Below, piece by piece: positions 1-10,910 of a stretch of DNA of 64,000 nucleotides; position 1 is the stretch's first letter; each line of letters begins with the position of its first letter. Made by a program: the position numbers and the translations under genes. This DNA is from Clavaria fumosa (lineage: Eukaryota > Basidiomycota > Agaricomycetes > Agaricales > Clavariaceae), in assembly GCA_951802425.1 (NCBI GenBank), contig OX637798.1, forward strand, positions 1,984,001 to 2,048,000, read 5' to 3'. The notes below the pieces were generated by a model. That model searched no databases. It saw only the letters and a program-made list of their open reading frames with translations, and had not been told where the DNA came from.

Positions 1-1735
1 GGATCAAAGTTTGCATCTGCTCCTCTCTCCATGTTGACAGAGTCAGCACTGTGGTAGACCTTCTCCTCCCCTGGAAATTTAGCCAGTATCTCCTTGTTGA
101 GATCATCAACATCATCATTTTTGCAGGAGAGAATGGTTCTATCCAGATAGTAATTGTCAGGCTTGTTTGCTGCCTGAATACCTGGGTACAATGCTTCAAT
201 GAGAGTATGTACTGTTGGACCACAGTGCATATGTTGTGGTAGTGTGACCATCCCATTAGCATGGTTTGCCTGTCCTGACCCAACCTCAAGCAACCAATTT
301 GCAAACTGCTCACTCCCAGGATCCCTCTCTAACCTCATGTTTTGCCTAAGATGATGGACCTCAATTTTATCCCAAAGAGATGACCTGCGCAGTGATGCAC
401 TTATGATCTGACCCCTTGTTCCATGTGGGACCACAGGCATTGTTTGTCTAAAATCTCCACCAAAAAGCACAGTTATGCCTCCAAAGGTGCTGTTATTGTT
501 GAGAACATCTTGGAGTGTACGATCAACTGCCTCAACACAATGCTTGTGCTGCATAGGCACCTCATCCCAGATGATGATGTCAGTGCTCTTGAGCACTTCA
601 TGAAGGTTGGTCCCCTTCTTAATTTTGCAGAATGATTTATCATCAACTGGGATTGGGATGTGGAAGCATGAGTGTGAGGTATGCCCTCCAGGAAAGAGAA
701 GAGAGGAGATCCCTGAAGAGCCAACACAAAGTGCAACTTTACTCCTGGCTCTAATAGCAGCAGCAACAGCATTGCATACATATGTCTTACCCCCACCACC
801 TGCACTGTGCAGGAAGAGACACTTGCCCAATTTCTGATCAACAGAGGTCATTACAGCATGGAATGCTGTCCTTTGCTCATTGTTAAATGCAGCCAGGCAT
901 GTAGTCATAATTTCAGCCTGTTCCTCTGGATTATAGTCTAAGTGCTCTTGAAGCAGAGCATTTCCACCCATTGCACCCCATTCTCTTACAATCTGTGGCA
1001 TTGAAGGGAAGTCAGAAAGACTCTTGCCAGATCTGAGCAACAATCTGTTCAGCAGGTAAAGTCCATAATCAAAGACATCTGCAGGTGAAGGTTGAGGAAT
1101 GTCAGGATATATTTGAGGGATCCTGTGTGCTAAGTCACTACAGATGCCTTCCCTAAACTGTTGCCACAATGCCTCTGGAAGTGTGGGATGACAATGAAGA
1201 ATTATGGTGGCAAACAGGGACTGAAGTTGGGAACCCAATTGCATCTCAGAAGCTTCCTGCAAGCACTGTATCCACTCATTGTCATCCTCAAGCAGACCTC
1301 TTGCCAGGCATGCAGCTTTAAATGTAGCATGGACTTCACCATTGACAGTGTGCAGCTCCTCAAATGACTTGGCACCTTTGACTATAGTGAGGAGAGTGCG
1401 AAGGTAGAATCTTTCTCCTGCAGCTGGTGAAGCAAAGTACATTCTCCCAATTGCAAATCCTTTCTTCCTGGGAGTCCACTTCTTGGCTGATTTGTTCCAA
1501 GTGAACTTCTGAGGAAACTCTTGGTAAGTTATCTCTCTTGCAATTGGATACTGCTCGTTGGCCACAAAGAATTCTGTGAGTGAAGTCTTCTTTGAGCTAC
1601 CTCTTTCTATAACATCATCCAAGTTGTCATCTGGATTGAAGTATACCATTTGTTGATCAGGGAGATGAACAGGCAAACGATAGACAGTGGGTTGCTCAAA
1701 ATGCATTCCAAATTCAACAGATGCCAGCAAGCTTC
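1..1735 (-). pseudogene. Helitron PIF1-like helicase domain, partial
   Basis: The minus strand is open from about 1710 to the window edge. It shows Walker A as HSAGGGGKTYV (complement of about 785-820), Walker B as IIWDEVPM (about 560-580) and a following GGDFRQTMPVV motif, all typical of PIF1/RecD-like superfamily 1B helicases. In Helitrons this helicase unwinds the element during rolling-circle transfer. The N-terminal side carries the linker seen between Rep and helicase (FEQPTVYRLPVHLPDQQ and following residues). The piece joins the Rep frame only through two small frameshifts at about 1712 and 1744. The C-terminus lies outside the window. Confidence 0.85.
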
Positions 1736-1743
1736 AACTGGGC

Positions 1744-3450
1744 CTATATGTGAGACTCCAGGTATTGGCTGACTTCATCATTTCCATGGAGGTGCAAGGA
1801 AGTCCTATCATTGCCCTTGTAGACATACTTGTGGACATAGGCAATTGATTTGATTGAGACACAGACTTCAACATTAATGTGACACCCACATTCAACTAAT
1901 AATTGTGGATTGTGAGGAACCACCCAGCGATTGTCAAAAACAAAGCCATTTTTTTCAAATGTATGACCATTATTAGGCCTTGCATAGAGGGGATATCCAT
2001 TCTCATCCATGGTTGTCTCCTCACAGAATGCTCTTGGATAGTTCTTACTGCATTTACCATCTACCATGCAGGGTGCTCTGGGATAACCAGGACCACAGGG
2101 ACCATGAAGCATGTGGCTGGTTACCATTTGATGGAGCTCAGGATGGATTAGTGGATCAGGTAGCTGGGCTAAGATGATGGAATCCACATCTTGAACAGTT
2201 CTTATCTTGTGAGCTTCCTCCAGGAAAATGAGGGCATGAGTATGTGGAAGGTTGTGCTTCTGGAACTCAATTACATACACAATAGCAAGCAGTCCACCAA
2301 AGTAACCCTTCATTATCTTTTTGATTACAATGCCTCTCTTTTGCTCAAAGACACGTGCAATTATATCAGGACGATCTGATGGACCTTGACAATGTGTCCT
2401 GCCCCTATCATCTGGTGCATCATCAGCCAAGAGATTTTCAGTGATCTCTGGCCATTTTGGGTTCACTGTCATTGTCAAGAATAAATCTGGTTTCCTTGCA
2501 TAATGACAGATGGCCATTGAGTCCTGAAAGAGTTGATACATATGTCTTGGGCTCCCTAAGTGTGAGGAGGGCAGTATGACACGCTGCCCTTGCTCTGCCA
2601 TGTCAGCCTGATGATCCTCATTTGTTGCAGCATCACGCAACCCTGAGTACAAATCAGCTCTGAGCTCCTTCTGATTCAATCTGATCCAGGTGAGGGCACT
2701 CTGTTCTGTTGAGGCCCAAGCATCCACCACATATTGTTGGAGAAGCTTTCCACCTCTAAAAATTGTAGCTGCCTCTGTTATCCTGTAATGTAGTCGATAA
2801 GCATAGTAGCACCATTGGCTGACTTTATGGCTCCTGGCAGCATTTTCAGGTCCTATAGCAATGGGGATATTAGGGTGCCAGCCCTCTTCACCTCTTGGGA
2901 AAAGCAAAACATAATGAAGTGGTGCATAACTTGGATGAAGGTGGCTAATTCTTCTTAGCCCCCCTCCTTGGAGGCGCAGCACAATATCCCTATGCTCACT
3001 TCTATCCTCTGTAGCATCTCCAGGAATCACAGCTGCAATCTCCTCAACTGTGGGGAGGTTGTACCTCCTCCTGTCTGCATCCCTATCCATATGAAGCCTT
3101 ACAGAAATCCTATGATGCTCCTCAGGTGGCTTCTCATTCATAATGGTGAATGCCTGCTTGTAGAGAGTCACATAAGGATTTATCTCATGTAGCATGACCT
3201 GAAGCTCAGAAATAATTTCTCTATTGAGGTTCTGATTGTTTTGCCCTCTGAGCTCAAGCTGCTCTGCAGGATCAAAAATATACAGTTGGGCAAATTTTGG
3301 CACAGTCCCCTCAGGGGGGAGCAGGGCTCCTGTTTCATGGTGGAGCTCTCCACTGATCTTGAAACAATATGGTCCAGTCCCATGTGTGACTGACTGATCA
3401 ATTTTGACACCAACAGAAGTAAATGCAAAAGCATTGTTATACTGGCGGAT
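1744..3450 (-). pseudogene. Helitron Rep (HUH endonuclease) domain
   Basis: Open frame of about 569 codons. It starts with the conserved Helitron segment IRQYNNAFAFTSVGVKID (3450 downward) and contains the HUH motif in KHNLPHTHALIFL (about 2230-2270). The catalytic tyrosine region is YVHKYVYKG (about 1820-1850). These residues nick DNA and form the 5'-phosphotyrosine link. The frame ends in a TAG at 1744-1746, just where family members continue into the linker, and an adjacent frame resumes the homology. No real start codon lies at the frame's upstream end, which adjoins the poly-A frameshift at 3453-3463. Inference: part of one former gene running from 4880 to beyond base 1. Confidence 0.85.
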
Positions 3451-4016
3451 TTAAAAAAAAAAATTGCTAGACAGATGGCTCACACCACATAGGAGATTTC
3501 TCAGGCTAGCAGGTGGCTCAGGGATAGGAAGCAACTGAATTTGGCCTTGAAGGCAGCAAGAGCCAAATTTAGGATTGTTTCTTGTTGACTTTGTTAGCTT
3601 TTCAATGTCAAAATGCAAAGCATGGCAATGGGTGCATTCCACATTCATATGTCCAAGGGAGACCTTCTCCCTAGGCTCTGTATATGGCCGTCTTCCAAGA
3701 GGCATGGCAAGTTGAACAGGATGAGCAATTTGTTGAACCTCAGCCTGCATCTGATGCCTGATGGCATTCTCTTCATTTTGTGCAGCTCTATATGCTGCTG
3801 CATCTCTCTCATCTTGTCTTCTTTGTGTTTGTTCCTGTTGAAGCTGATCTGCAGCAGCCTGTTCCCTCTCTCTCTGCCTTTGTACAGCTTCTGCAACAGC
3901 ATTTTGACCTCTTTGCCTTCCTCTCCTTTGCTGTTGCACCTCAGCAATTTGCTGTTGATGGGCTGCTTGAGCTGCCCTCCTTTGATGATGTTGTGCTGCT
4001 CTTATTGAGCCTCAGT
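3451..4016 (-). pseudogene. Helitron N-terminal Gln-rich and Cys-rich segment
   Basis: The frame encodes a Gln/Arg/Glu-rich, probably coiled-coil stretch, then CTHCHALHFDIEKL and, about 20 residues on, GSCCLQGQ. This is the CxxC...CC zinc-binding arrangement found just upstream of the Rep domain in Helitron proteins. The frame reads into the poly-A/T run at 3453-3463 and loses register there. In the next frame the Rep domain begins at once, so a 1-nt slip in the homopolymer separates the two. The upstream side is separated from the leader ORF by another shift near 4004. Confidence 0.75.
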
Positions 4017-4880
4017 CATGCGCTGTCTGTGTGCATCATGCTCTCTTTGCATTGCCTCATTCCTTTCCCTATCCATCTCATCTAGTATTCTCCTCTGTAG
4101 TGCTTGCTCTTGCTCCAGTTCCCAAACCTGGGCCTGTGGGGGTAGAGGGGGAGCTTGTTCATGCAGCCCAGGCAGATGGACATGGGCAACAGCTGGGACA
4201 TAGTGGTGGAGTTCATGTCCTGGACTTTGATATACAGGCATCCCACCATGAAGTGGTGGTAGAACATTTTGCATGGCAAAAGGGTCATCAATATTTCCAT
4301 ACACTGCCTGAGGCCAGCCCATGACATGACCTTGTGGAGCACCCACCACCCTAAAACCTCCTGGCACACCATGTGGTTGGGGACCATGTATTTGTACTAT
4401 GGGGTAGGGGAGCCCAGCATTAGGTCTTGGGGCAGGAATGGGTTGGCCCAAACCAGGGGCATTAGCTGGCTGCCCAAACATTGGCTGGGGCAATGGTCCT
4501 CCAGCCCCAAGCTGCACTCCCAATGCTGGCTGGGGCAATGGCCCTCCAACCCCAAGCTGCACCCAAAATACTGGCTGGGGCAATGGCCCTCCAACCCCAG
4601 GCTGCACCCCAAATACTGGCTGGGGCAGTGGAGCCCCACCTCTGCCACCAGGAGTTCTGCTGCTACTCCTACTACAGTGCTCATCTGTGGGTGTCATCAT
4701 CAACCTCATCATTCTCTCTAATCTCCTCTCCTCTGCTCTCTCTTGTTCAGGGGTGGTGGGGGGGTTCCTAAAATATAAACCTATAATTATTTGACACAAA
4801 ATCAGGACAACCTCACAACTCACATTAGGTCCTCTGCTGCTCTGGAGTGAAAGGAATCTCCCTGAACTGAAGGAAAGCAA
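4002..4880 (-). pseudogene. Helitron leader region, Pro/Gly/Gln-rich
   Basis: An open stretch of 292 codons, low in complexity: Glu/Arg-rich, then Pro/Gly/Gln-rich with repeats of the type GGPLPQPxFGVQ, then Gln/Glu/Arg-rich (ending RQRMTEAQ). It sits directly upstream of the Cys-rich and Rep parts and ends in a TAA at 4002-4004, across which the Gln-rich character continues in another frame. I cannot assign a function. Helitron proteins often have variable low-complexity leaders, and some of this could be upstream non-coding sequence. Confidence 0.5.
4481..4631 (-). repeat. 45-bp tandem repeat inside the Helitron leader
   Basis: About 3.4 copies of a 45-bp unit (core tggctggggcaatgg on the plus strand), keeping frame as 15-residue Pro/Gly/Gln repeats. 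Units differ by a few substitutions. Confidence 0.8.
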
Positions 4881-5500
4881 ATTAACTTAACACAGAGATG
4901 ACTCACTATGGAGAAATCAGAGAAAGATCCTTATCTGATTGAAAGGAATTCAGTTAGAACTGCATGATAGGGGATAGATTAGGTAAGAAATACTCACAGG
5001 AATGTTAGGAGATGTGATTAGGGCAGGGCAAGGGAAGGGAAAGTTAAAGGGAGGGGAGGGAATGAGAGGGGAGGGAGGGAGGGGCACAGGAATGGCACAG
5101 GCCCAAAATTCAGGCCCAAGAAAGGGCACAGAAAGTTTGGGCTTGCCAGAGATGTGCTGGACGTGCCAGCAACATGCCGGACAGCAGCTGTCAAAAAGTG
5201 ACAGTTGCCACATTTTTCCCCTGCCAAGAAATTTGCTTAGCAGAGTTTAAATTATTTTCTCACGCGTCATCCCATTCTTTTTAGATTGTCATCATGACCT
5301 TACATTTAAGTTGTGTGAGACCCAGTCTGATATAATACTAACATCTGCCTGTCTGCCCTAGCCCCATGTCCTAACCCAGCTAGCCTGGACCCTTAATTTC
5401 AAACTGTGACATGTTGTCACAGCTCAGCCCCTATCATCCTCTTCTCTTTTCCCTTGCCCATGGTGTGTAACAGAACCACTCGAAATTTTTACTGTGTGTA
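4881..5500. other. Non-coding stretch with purine tract
   Basis: No gene seen. It probably includes the Helitron 5' flank. 5026-5090 is an almost pure G/A tract on the plus strand. A short repeat with inverted ends lies at 5278-5344 and is listed separately. The C-rich stretch at 5350-5470 shows no recognisable homology. Confidence 0.5.
5278..5344 (+). repeat. Short repeat, copy 1, ending ATACTAACA
   Basis: Shares about 45 bp almost exactly with 7537-7581 (core gtcatcatgaccttacattt). This copy keeps the right end, ATACTAACA. The other copy keeps the left end, TGTTAGTAT. Together they suggest a unit of about 66 bp with 9-bp inverted ends. It could be an LTR edge or a tiny MITE. Confidence 0.55.
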
Positions 5501-5514
5501 GATACACATGACCT

Positions 5515-6735
5515 GACCTGGAGGACAGCTACTGTGACGATAAGACACCAAAGGAAAGACACCACGCCAGGCCCATCGGGAATCAACTACACAGCGATAA
5601 AATGGACCTGGGAAGTAGCACCTGATCTCCTCTTCTTCCTATACTCTAAATGCATAGAGATCAGTCACTACCCAGCACCATTCAAGAAATCAAACACCTC
5701 AGTCGTACCTAAACTGAAAAAGAAAGACTACAGCCTCCCATCAGCATACCGCCCTATTCAATTAATAGAGTGCCTGGGGAAAATACTCGACAAAATCATT
5801 GCAAGAAGAGTACAGTATGAGGTTGCCGAGCACGACCTAGTCTCCCACTATCAATTCGGGGGATGCATACACTCATCAACCATCGATGCAGGTTTAGCAT
5901 TCACACAAGACATCCAGAATGCATGGAACCAAGACTCAAAAGCCTCTGCCCTCTTCTTTGACATCACCGGCTTCTTCAACGCCGTCAATCACAAGGGAAT
6001 GAAGGCAAGACTCAAACACGCAGGCTTCAACCAGACGACCATTAAAATGATTGACTCTTTCTTATGCGACTGCACCACTACCCTTTCCTTTGACGGATTC
6101 ACCTCCGATGCAGTACATATCACAAATGGCATCCCCCAAGGATCTCCCCTATCTCCAATTCTCGCAATTATTTACAGTGCTGACCTTCTCAATCTCAGAA
6201 AACTTATCACACAAAGAGTCCTTTCGTTCGCGTACATTGATGATGGAGTAATCCTCACCTTTTCTTCCTCTCTTGACACTAACATCATTAGACTGCAAAG
6301 AGCCTACGAAACTGTCACTCACTGGCTCACAGCAAACGGCCTAGAAGTACAGCCAGAAAAAATTGAACTCATGCACTTCACCAAAGGCCCGGACAGAAAC
6401 TTGCCACCTCTACGAATTCCCAACCAGAGACCAGTAGTCGCACCCAAGAACATTCGATGGCTTGGCTTCTACCTCGACCGCCACCTTAACTTCACTTACC
6501 ACACCAAAACGATGGCAGATCGAGCAACCGCTATTATCCGAGCGATGAGCATACTCGGGAACACCATCCGAGGCATGTCGCACGTCCAACTACAACAACT
6601 AACTCTTTCCACAGTCATCCCTGTACTAACCTATGGGTGCCAACTGTGGTGGGGCGGACGCTACGACAAGTCAAACACAAAACGGCTGCAAACCTCCCTC
6701 AACCAGGCCCTATGCCGAATATGCCGGGCCTTCCA
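5515..6735 (+). pseudogene. LINE reverse-transcriptase domain fragment
   Basis: The frame opens at about 5534 and encodes the RT core of a non-LTR retrotransposon. Motifs in order: TTPGPSGINY, CLGKILDKIIARR, LFFDITGFFNAVNH (first catalytic Asp), GIPQGSPLSPILA, FAYIDDG (the YxDD box as YIDD) and the thumb segment LNQALCRICRAFQ. It lacks endonuclease, gag and RNase H. The RT homology stops at about 6735 and the frame runs into gypsy sequence, reaching a stop at 6809-6811. It resembles the family of the LINE at 23923-29069, which lacks exactly this domain. Confidence 0.85.
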
Positions 6736-7277
6736 AGCTCACAGAATCCCAAAGAGCAGCCAAAGAGGCAATGGAGAAAGCAGCAGCAGTGATGAAGAAG
6801 AGCTACAATAAGGGGAAGCACCTGAGTCAGGAGTACTCCAAGGGAGATCTGGTCTGGCTGGACACTAGGAACTTAAAGATGAACCAGCCCTCTAAGAAGC
6901 TTGACAACAAGCATGCAGGCCCCTTCACAGTTGAGGAAAAGGTGGGACCTGCTGGGTATCACCTCAAGCTCCCTTGGGCCTGGTGCATCCATCAAGTGTT
7001 CAATGAACTGTTGTTGACACCATACCATCCACCCTCTTTCCCCTCTCAGAATCCCCCACCACCTCCTGCTACAATTGAGGATGACCACTTGGAGTATGAT
7101 GTTGAGACAATCCTTGATGTCAAGAAGGTTGGGCATGGGGTGAGGTACTTAGTGAAGTGGCTGGGGTACCCTGCTGAGGAGAACACTTGGGAGCCTTGCT
7201 GGAACCTCACTAATGTCACACAGGCACTCAAGGACTTCTTCTGGCAACACCCTGACAAAGCAGAGTTGGCAGGTTGA
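6735..7277 (+). pseudogene. Gypsy integrase C-terminus with chromodomain
   Basis: The frame encodes the last part of a Ty3/gypsy polyprotein. The integrase C-terminal segment (GDLVWLDTRNLKMNQPSKKL, then GPFTVEEKVGPAGYHLKLP) is followed by a chromodomain of about 50 residues (YDVETILDVKKVG, RYLVKWLGYPAEENTWEP). The aromatic and WLGYP/NTWEP residues that form the methyl-lysine pocket fold are present. Chromodomains of this class target insertion to marked chromatin. Stop at 7275-7277. The upstream polyprotein is missing, replaced by the LINE RT fragment at about 6735. Downstream come a purine tract and the start of an LTR. Confidence 0.9.
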
Positions 7278-7302
7278 GACACCCAGCCTTAAGAGGGGGG
7301 TG

Positions 7303-7536
7303 ATGTTAGGATTGCTTACATAAGCCATCCTAAAGAGGAGTTGTGGAGAAACTGGGGAGGGTTGTTGGAAGGTCACATGACCTGTGGCTGGGGTTGGATT
7401 ACATAATTGTAAGATCACCTGACCTGTGGCCTGGGTGCATCACATGATCCAAGGGTCCAAGTGTGGGAACACCAGCAGGTGCCGAAGCATTCGCTATAAG
7501 TACTTTCACTTTTCCTTTTTTCCCCTTATGTTAGTA
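7303..7536 (+). repeat. Gypsy 3' LTR, 5' part
   Basis: The LTR begins TGTTAGGATTGC just after the polypurine tract aagaggggggtga (7290-7302), as expected at the 3' LTR of the plus-strand gypsy element. A TATA-like ctataagta lies at 7494-7502. The element is cut at about 7529 by the second copy of the TGTTAGTAT repeat, so the true LTR end is not visible. No second LTR for this element is present. Confidence 0.7.
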
Positions 7537-7582
7537 TTGTCATCATGACCTTACATTTGAGTTGTGTGAGACCCAGTCTGAT
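7529..7582 (+). repeat. Short repeat, copy 2, beginning TGTTAGTAT
   Basis: Second copy of the repeat at 5278-5344. It begins with TGTTAGTATT and loses homology after ctgatg at 7577-7582. It sits exactly between the cut gypsy LTR and the cut chromodomain of the minus-strand gypsy element, so it marks a rearrangement joint. Confidence 0.55.
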
Positions 7583-8205
7583 GACCTTCCCTTGATGCTT
7601 CTGCTTGGCCAGGACCTTATTGATGTTGTACCACTCTCCTCCTTCGATGAGCTTGGGTGGCAGGCAGATGGATATAGGATTGCCTTGGAATGGCTTGAGT
7701 AGTCCTTCATTAAAGACCAGGTGGATTCTCCAACTCACAGGGAGTTTGAGGTGATAAGCTGACATTCCCACCTTTTCATCTATGGGGAATGGACTGACAA
7801 ATTTGGGACCAAGCTTCTTGGAGGGGAGACAGAGGGGGAGATTCTGTGAGTCTAGGTACACCAGGTTGCCCTTCTTGTAGATCTCTGGCTCTTGCAAGTG
7901 ACTGTCATGGGTTGTGGAGTCAGTCTTCTGCCCTTCCTCTAGGATCTTCTGGAGTTGGTCATGGGTAGCAGAGAGTCTGGCAAGGAAGTCATTGGCAGCA
8001 GGGACTCCAGAGCTGACAGAGAATCCAGGTAGTGGGGCAGGTTCATAACCATGGAGGGCCACAAACACGGTAATGTCTGAGTTGTGGATGGGCCATGTGT
8101 TTAATGTGAACTGAGTGAGGGGGAGCACAGCAGCCTGGTTAGCCTGATCTTCTTGGGTCAGCATGTGGATTACCACCTCGACCTCCTGGTTGGCCCTCTC
8201 TACTC
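7583..8205 (-). pseudogene. Gypsy integrase C-terminus, truncated chromodomain
   Basis: The frame starts near VERANQEVEVVIHM at about 8200, the region after the integrase catalytic glutamate in gypsy elements. It continues through GNLVYLDSQNLPLCLPSKKL and SPFPIDEKVGMSAYHLKLP, the integrase C-terminal beta domain. It ends in WYNINKVLAKQKHQGK, the first strand of a chromodomain, exactly where the TGTTAGTAT repeat begins. The DDE catalytic core is absent: at about 8205 the frame jumps from sequence near the RNase H/integrase linker to this point. Confidence 0.8.
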
Positions 8206-8291
8206 ACCCTGAGGAATCCTTCCTTGTCCTCTTCTGCATCCTCTGGTGGGGTTTCCAGGGCCTGTTCAATCTTCAGTCTTTCCATCAGGGG

Positions 8292-8920
8292 TAAGGCATA
8301 ACATGGATACAGGTTCAGGTTACCTGCACCTGAACCTGCAGGTTCTTAGTTTCACTCTGGCAGTATCTGTACCTCTCACTATATGTGTATACCATTACCT
8401 GTACCTGCAGGTTAAAACTGGTTCCACAGATACCTGTTTACTTGCAAGTAATCTGTCATCTGCATGTATAACAAATACAGGTGACCTTCAACCTGCAGGC
8501 AATAAGGGGAAACAAACTGAGCCACAAGTCAGGCCATTGAAAAAGAAGAAAAAACTGGTCAACAAGTCAGGCCAATGCCATTGTGGGTTGTGATCAGGGA
8601 TCAACCCTGATGAGAAAGGTGGCCCAGCCACTCCCAGTGGTGGCACCACACAAGGTTGATGTCATGTCACAATTGATGAGTGGTTAATATTCCAGTCAAT
8701 TTTGGGGTATAGTTCAGCTATTTAGATACATACAGTACATTTATATACCAATGCTACACAGGTTACCTGTGGCAGATACCTGTCTCCCAAGAGAGTCTAC
8801 CTGTACCTGCTAGGTTTGGATGCACCAGGGACTGAACAGATCCAAGACCTGAACCTGCAGGTTTTCCACAGGTATTACCTGATTCACCCACAGGTATACC
8901 TGTATCCAAGTTATGCCTTA
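8292..8920. mobile_element. hAT-like MITE (629 bp) with 8-bp target duplication
   Basis: Terminal inverted repeats: the left end TAAGGCATAACATGGATACA and the complement of the right end TAAGGCATAACTTGGATACA differ at one base over about 22 bp. Flanks are atcagggg (8284-8291) and atcaggga (8921-8928), an 8-bp target duplication with one mismatch. The end TAAGG fits the hAT terminal consensus YARNG. No transposase is encoded. The interior is dense in ACCTG/CAGGT, including palindromes such as acctgcaggt. It lies inside gypsy sequence that reads on both sides. Confidence 0.8.
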
Positions 8921-9009
8921 ATCAGGGATGTGATCTCAGATGCTCAGAAGTACTGGGCTGGAAGTAAGGTCGTGTCAGGCCGGGGTGGAGCATCACCATA
9001 GTCCAGATG

Positions 9010-10250
9010 TCAGGAGAGGGCATCAGCCATAGCGTTAGACTTGCCAGAGCAGGGAACAATCTTAAAGTTGAACAGAGTCAGGAATTGGCGCCATCTATTC
9101 TGCCTGCCATTGAGTGGGTTGGGCTTCCGGAAATAGGAGAGATTCCTGTGATCTGTGTGGGCCTTGAAGGGTTGTCCAATTAGGTAGTGTTGCCATTCTT
9201 TGAGGGCACGGATGATTGCGAGCATCTCTAGGTCATAGACATCATAATTGAGTTGGGCATCTCTTAACTTTGAGGAAGTACAATCAACCATCTTCCAGTT
9301 CCCATCCTCCTGTTGCTGGTAGAGGATTCCCGAGGTCATGACTCCACTAGTGTCCATCTCAATTCTCCAGGGCATACCATCCTGTGAGATCATGACTTGC
9401 ACACAGTTGTGGATAGTGTCCTTGATGGCATAGAAAGACTTGAGGCCCTTCTCTGTCATCTTGAACTTGCCTTTACCAGTGAGAGTGTGGAGACCAGATG
9501 CAATCTCTGTGTAGTTGGGGATGTACCTCTGAAAGTATCTGCTTATAGTGCAGATCCTGCAGGCTCCTCTTGCATCAGTCAGTACAGGCCAGTTGTTGAT
9601 CTTTGAGAACCAGTGGTCACTCTTCTCGATGCAGCCCTGTGAAATTACGTTTCCAAGGAAAAGGACTTGTGTCTGTTCAAACTTGCACTTCGAGGGCTTT
9701 ATGGTGAGGTGGTTTTCTTGGAGGAATTGGAAAACCCATGTCATAAGGTTGTGAAGTTGGTCCAATGAGTTTGATGCAATTAGGATGTCATCAATGTAGA
9801 CAAAGACCTGACCAGTAGTGATGAGGTCTGTTAAAATCTTGTCCATGAAGCACTGGAAGATAGCTGGGCCATTCGAGACTCCAAAAGGCATTACCTGGTA
9901 TGCAAATTGTCTGAACTCACAGATGAAAGCAAGGAGGCATTCAGTTTCTTTGGTCACACAAATATTGTTAAACCCAATTCAGATGTCAATCTTGTTATAG
10001 TACTTGAACTTCCAAAGGCAGTTGTAGATATTCTGGATGAGCAGGAGTGGATAGGCAATCTTCTCCATGACCTTGTTCAGCTTGTGATAATCAACAACTG
10101 GGTGGAGCTTGTCCCCTTCATTCTTGAAGAACAGTGGGGAGGCTCATGGGGATTGCATTGGGAAGGTGTGCCCAGTCATGAGGTTCTCGTTGAGCCACTT
10201 ACAGAGCTCCGCACAGTAAGCTTCCAGAATTGGATAGATTGAAGAGCAAT
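9010..10250 (-). pseudogene. Gypsy reverse transcriptase and RNase H
   Basis: The frame from 9957 to 9010 encodes RT palm and fingers (RQFAYQVMPFGVSNGPAIFQ, then VFVYIDDILIAS with the YIDD catalytic box) and RNase H (WRIEMDTSGVMTSGILYQQQ, LEMLAIIRALKEWQHYL, FKAHTDHRNLSYF, ending KSNAMADALS). Upstream, 9958-10250 holds the RT N-terminal part in the same reading (DKLHPVVDYHKLNKV) but with a TGA at 9979-9981, where KFDIR-type arginine is expected, and another TGA further up. The copy is therefore inactive. Confidence 0.85.
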
Positions 10251-10269
10251 GAGGCCAGGTGCCAGGGGT

Positions 10270-10880
10270 CAGCTTGATATCAATGTCAATATCAGGATGA
10301 TGTGGGGGTAGACGATTGTAGTATTCTTCCCTGAATACTTGTGGGAAGATTGTGGGCCAGTTGGGTGGGGTAGTAGCAATAGAGCGAATGACAGAGCAGG
10401 CATGGTCCTTGCATCAATGGAAATCCATGGTCCTCTTTTGCCAGTTGATGATGGGGTTGTGTGTTCAAAGCCAATCATCACTGAGAGTGAGGTCAAAGGT
10501 GCTGTAGTTGCCAATATAGCACTCAATGACCTCATGGTGTCCATGTCCAAATTCGACTGTGACCTTGACAGTATGAGTGATCATTCCCAGGGAGTTCATT
10601 GTCCTGTCTGCATTATGGGTGACCATGGGCTGTTTCAAGGGAATGTGGGGGAAGCAGTTTCATTTGGCAAAGCCAGCATCCATGACAGAGGAAGTAGCAC
10701 CACTATCAATGAGGGTTCATGTGGTGGTGAATCACAAGGGGTTGTTGGGGTAGGAGACTTTAACTCGGAATTTGAGTTGGGAGGTCTTGGGACTCCCCTG
10801 AATCTTCACGAGCCTCAAGAGCAGAGAGGGCACAGAATCAGAACTAGTATTTGTCACAGAGGACATGACAGATGGGGAAG
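10270..10880 (-). pseudogene. Gypsy retropepsin-like protease region
   Basis: The minus strand shows TLIDSGATSSVMDAGFAK at about 10650-10715, with the DSG catalytic motif of retroviral-type aspartic proteases. A weak hydrophobic strand region follows (VIECYIGNYSTFDLTLSDDW). Several TGA codons interrupt the reading. It lies between the gag knuckle and the RT as in other gypsy polyproteins. Confidence 0.75.
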
Positions 10881-10910
10881 AGGATGACTCAGGCAAAGAG
10901 GCAGCTCTTT

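Larger units (their letters stand above)
1..4880 (-). mobile_element. Decayed Helitron (rolling-circle transposon), 3' part outside window
   Basis: Minus-strand frames in order encode a Gln/Pro-rich leader, a Cys-rich domain, an HUH Rep endonuclease and a PIF1-type helicase, which is the layout of eukaryotic RepHel proteins. The frame is broken at least four times: near 4004, in the 11-A run at 3453-3463, near 1744 and near 1712. The copy is therefore dead. The helicase runs off the left edge, so the CTRR-type 3' terminus is not visible. I could not place the 5' TC terminus. Known: Helitrons replicate by HUH/Y2 strand transfer. Inference: an old non-functional copy. Confidence 0.85.
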
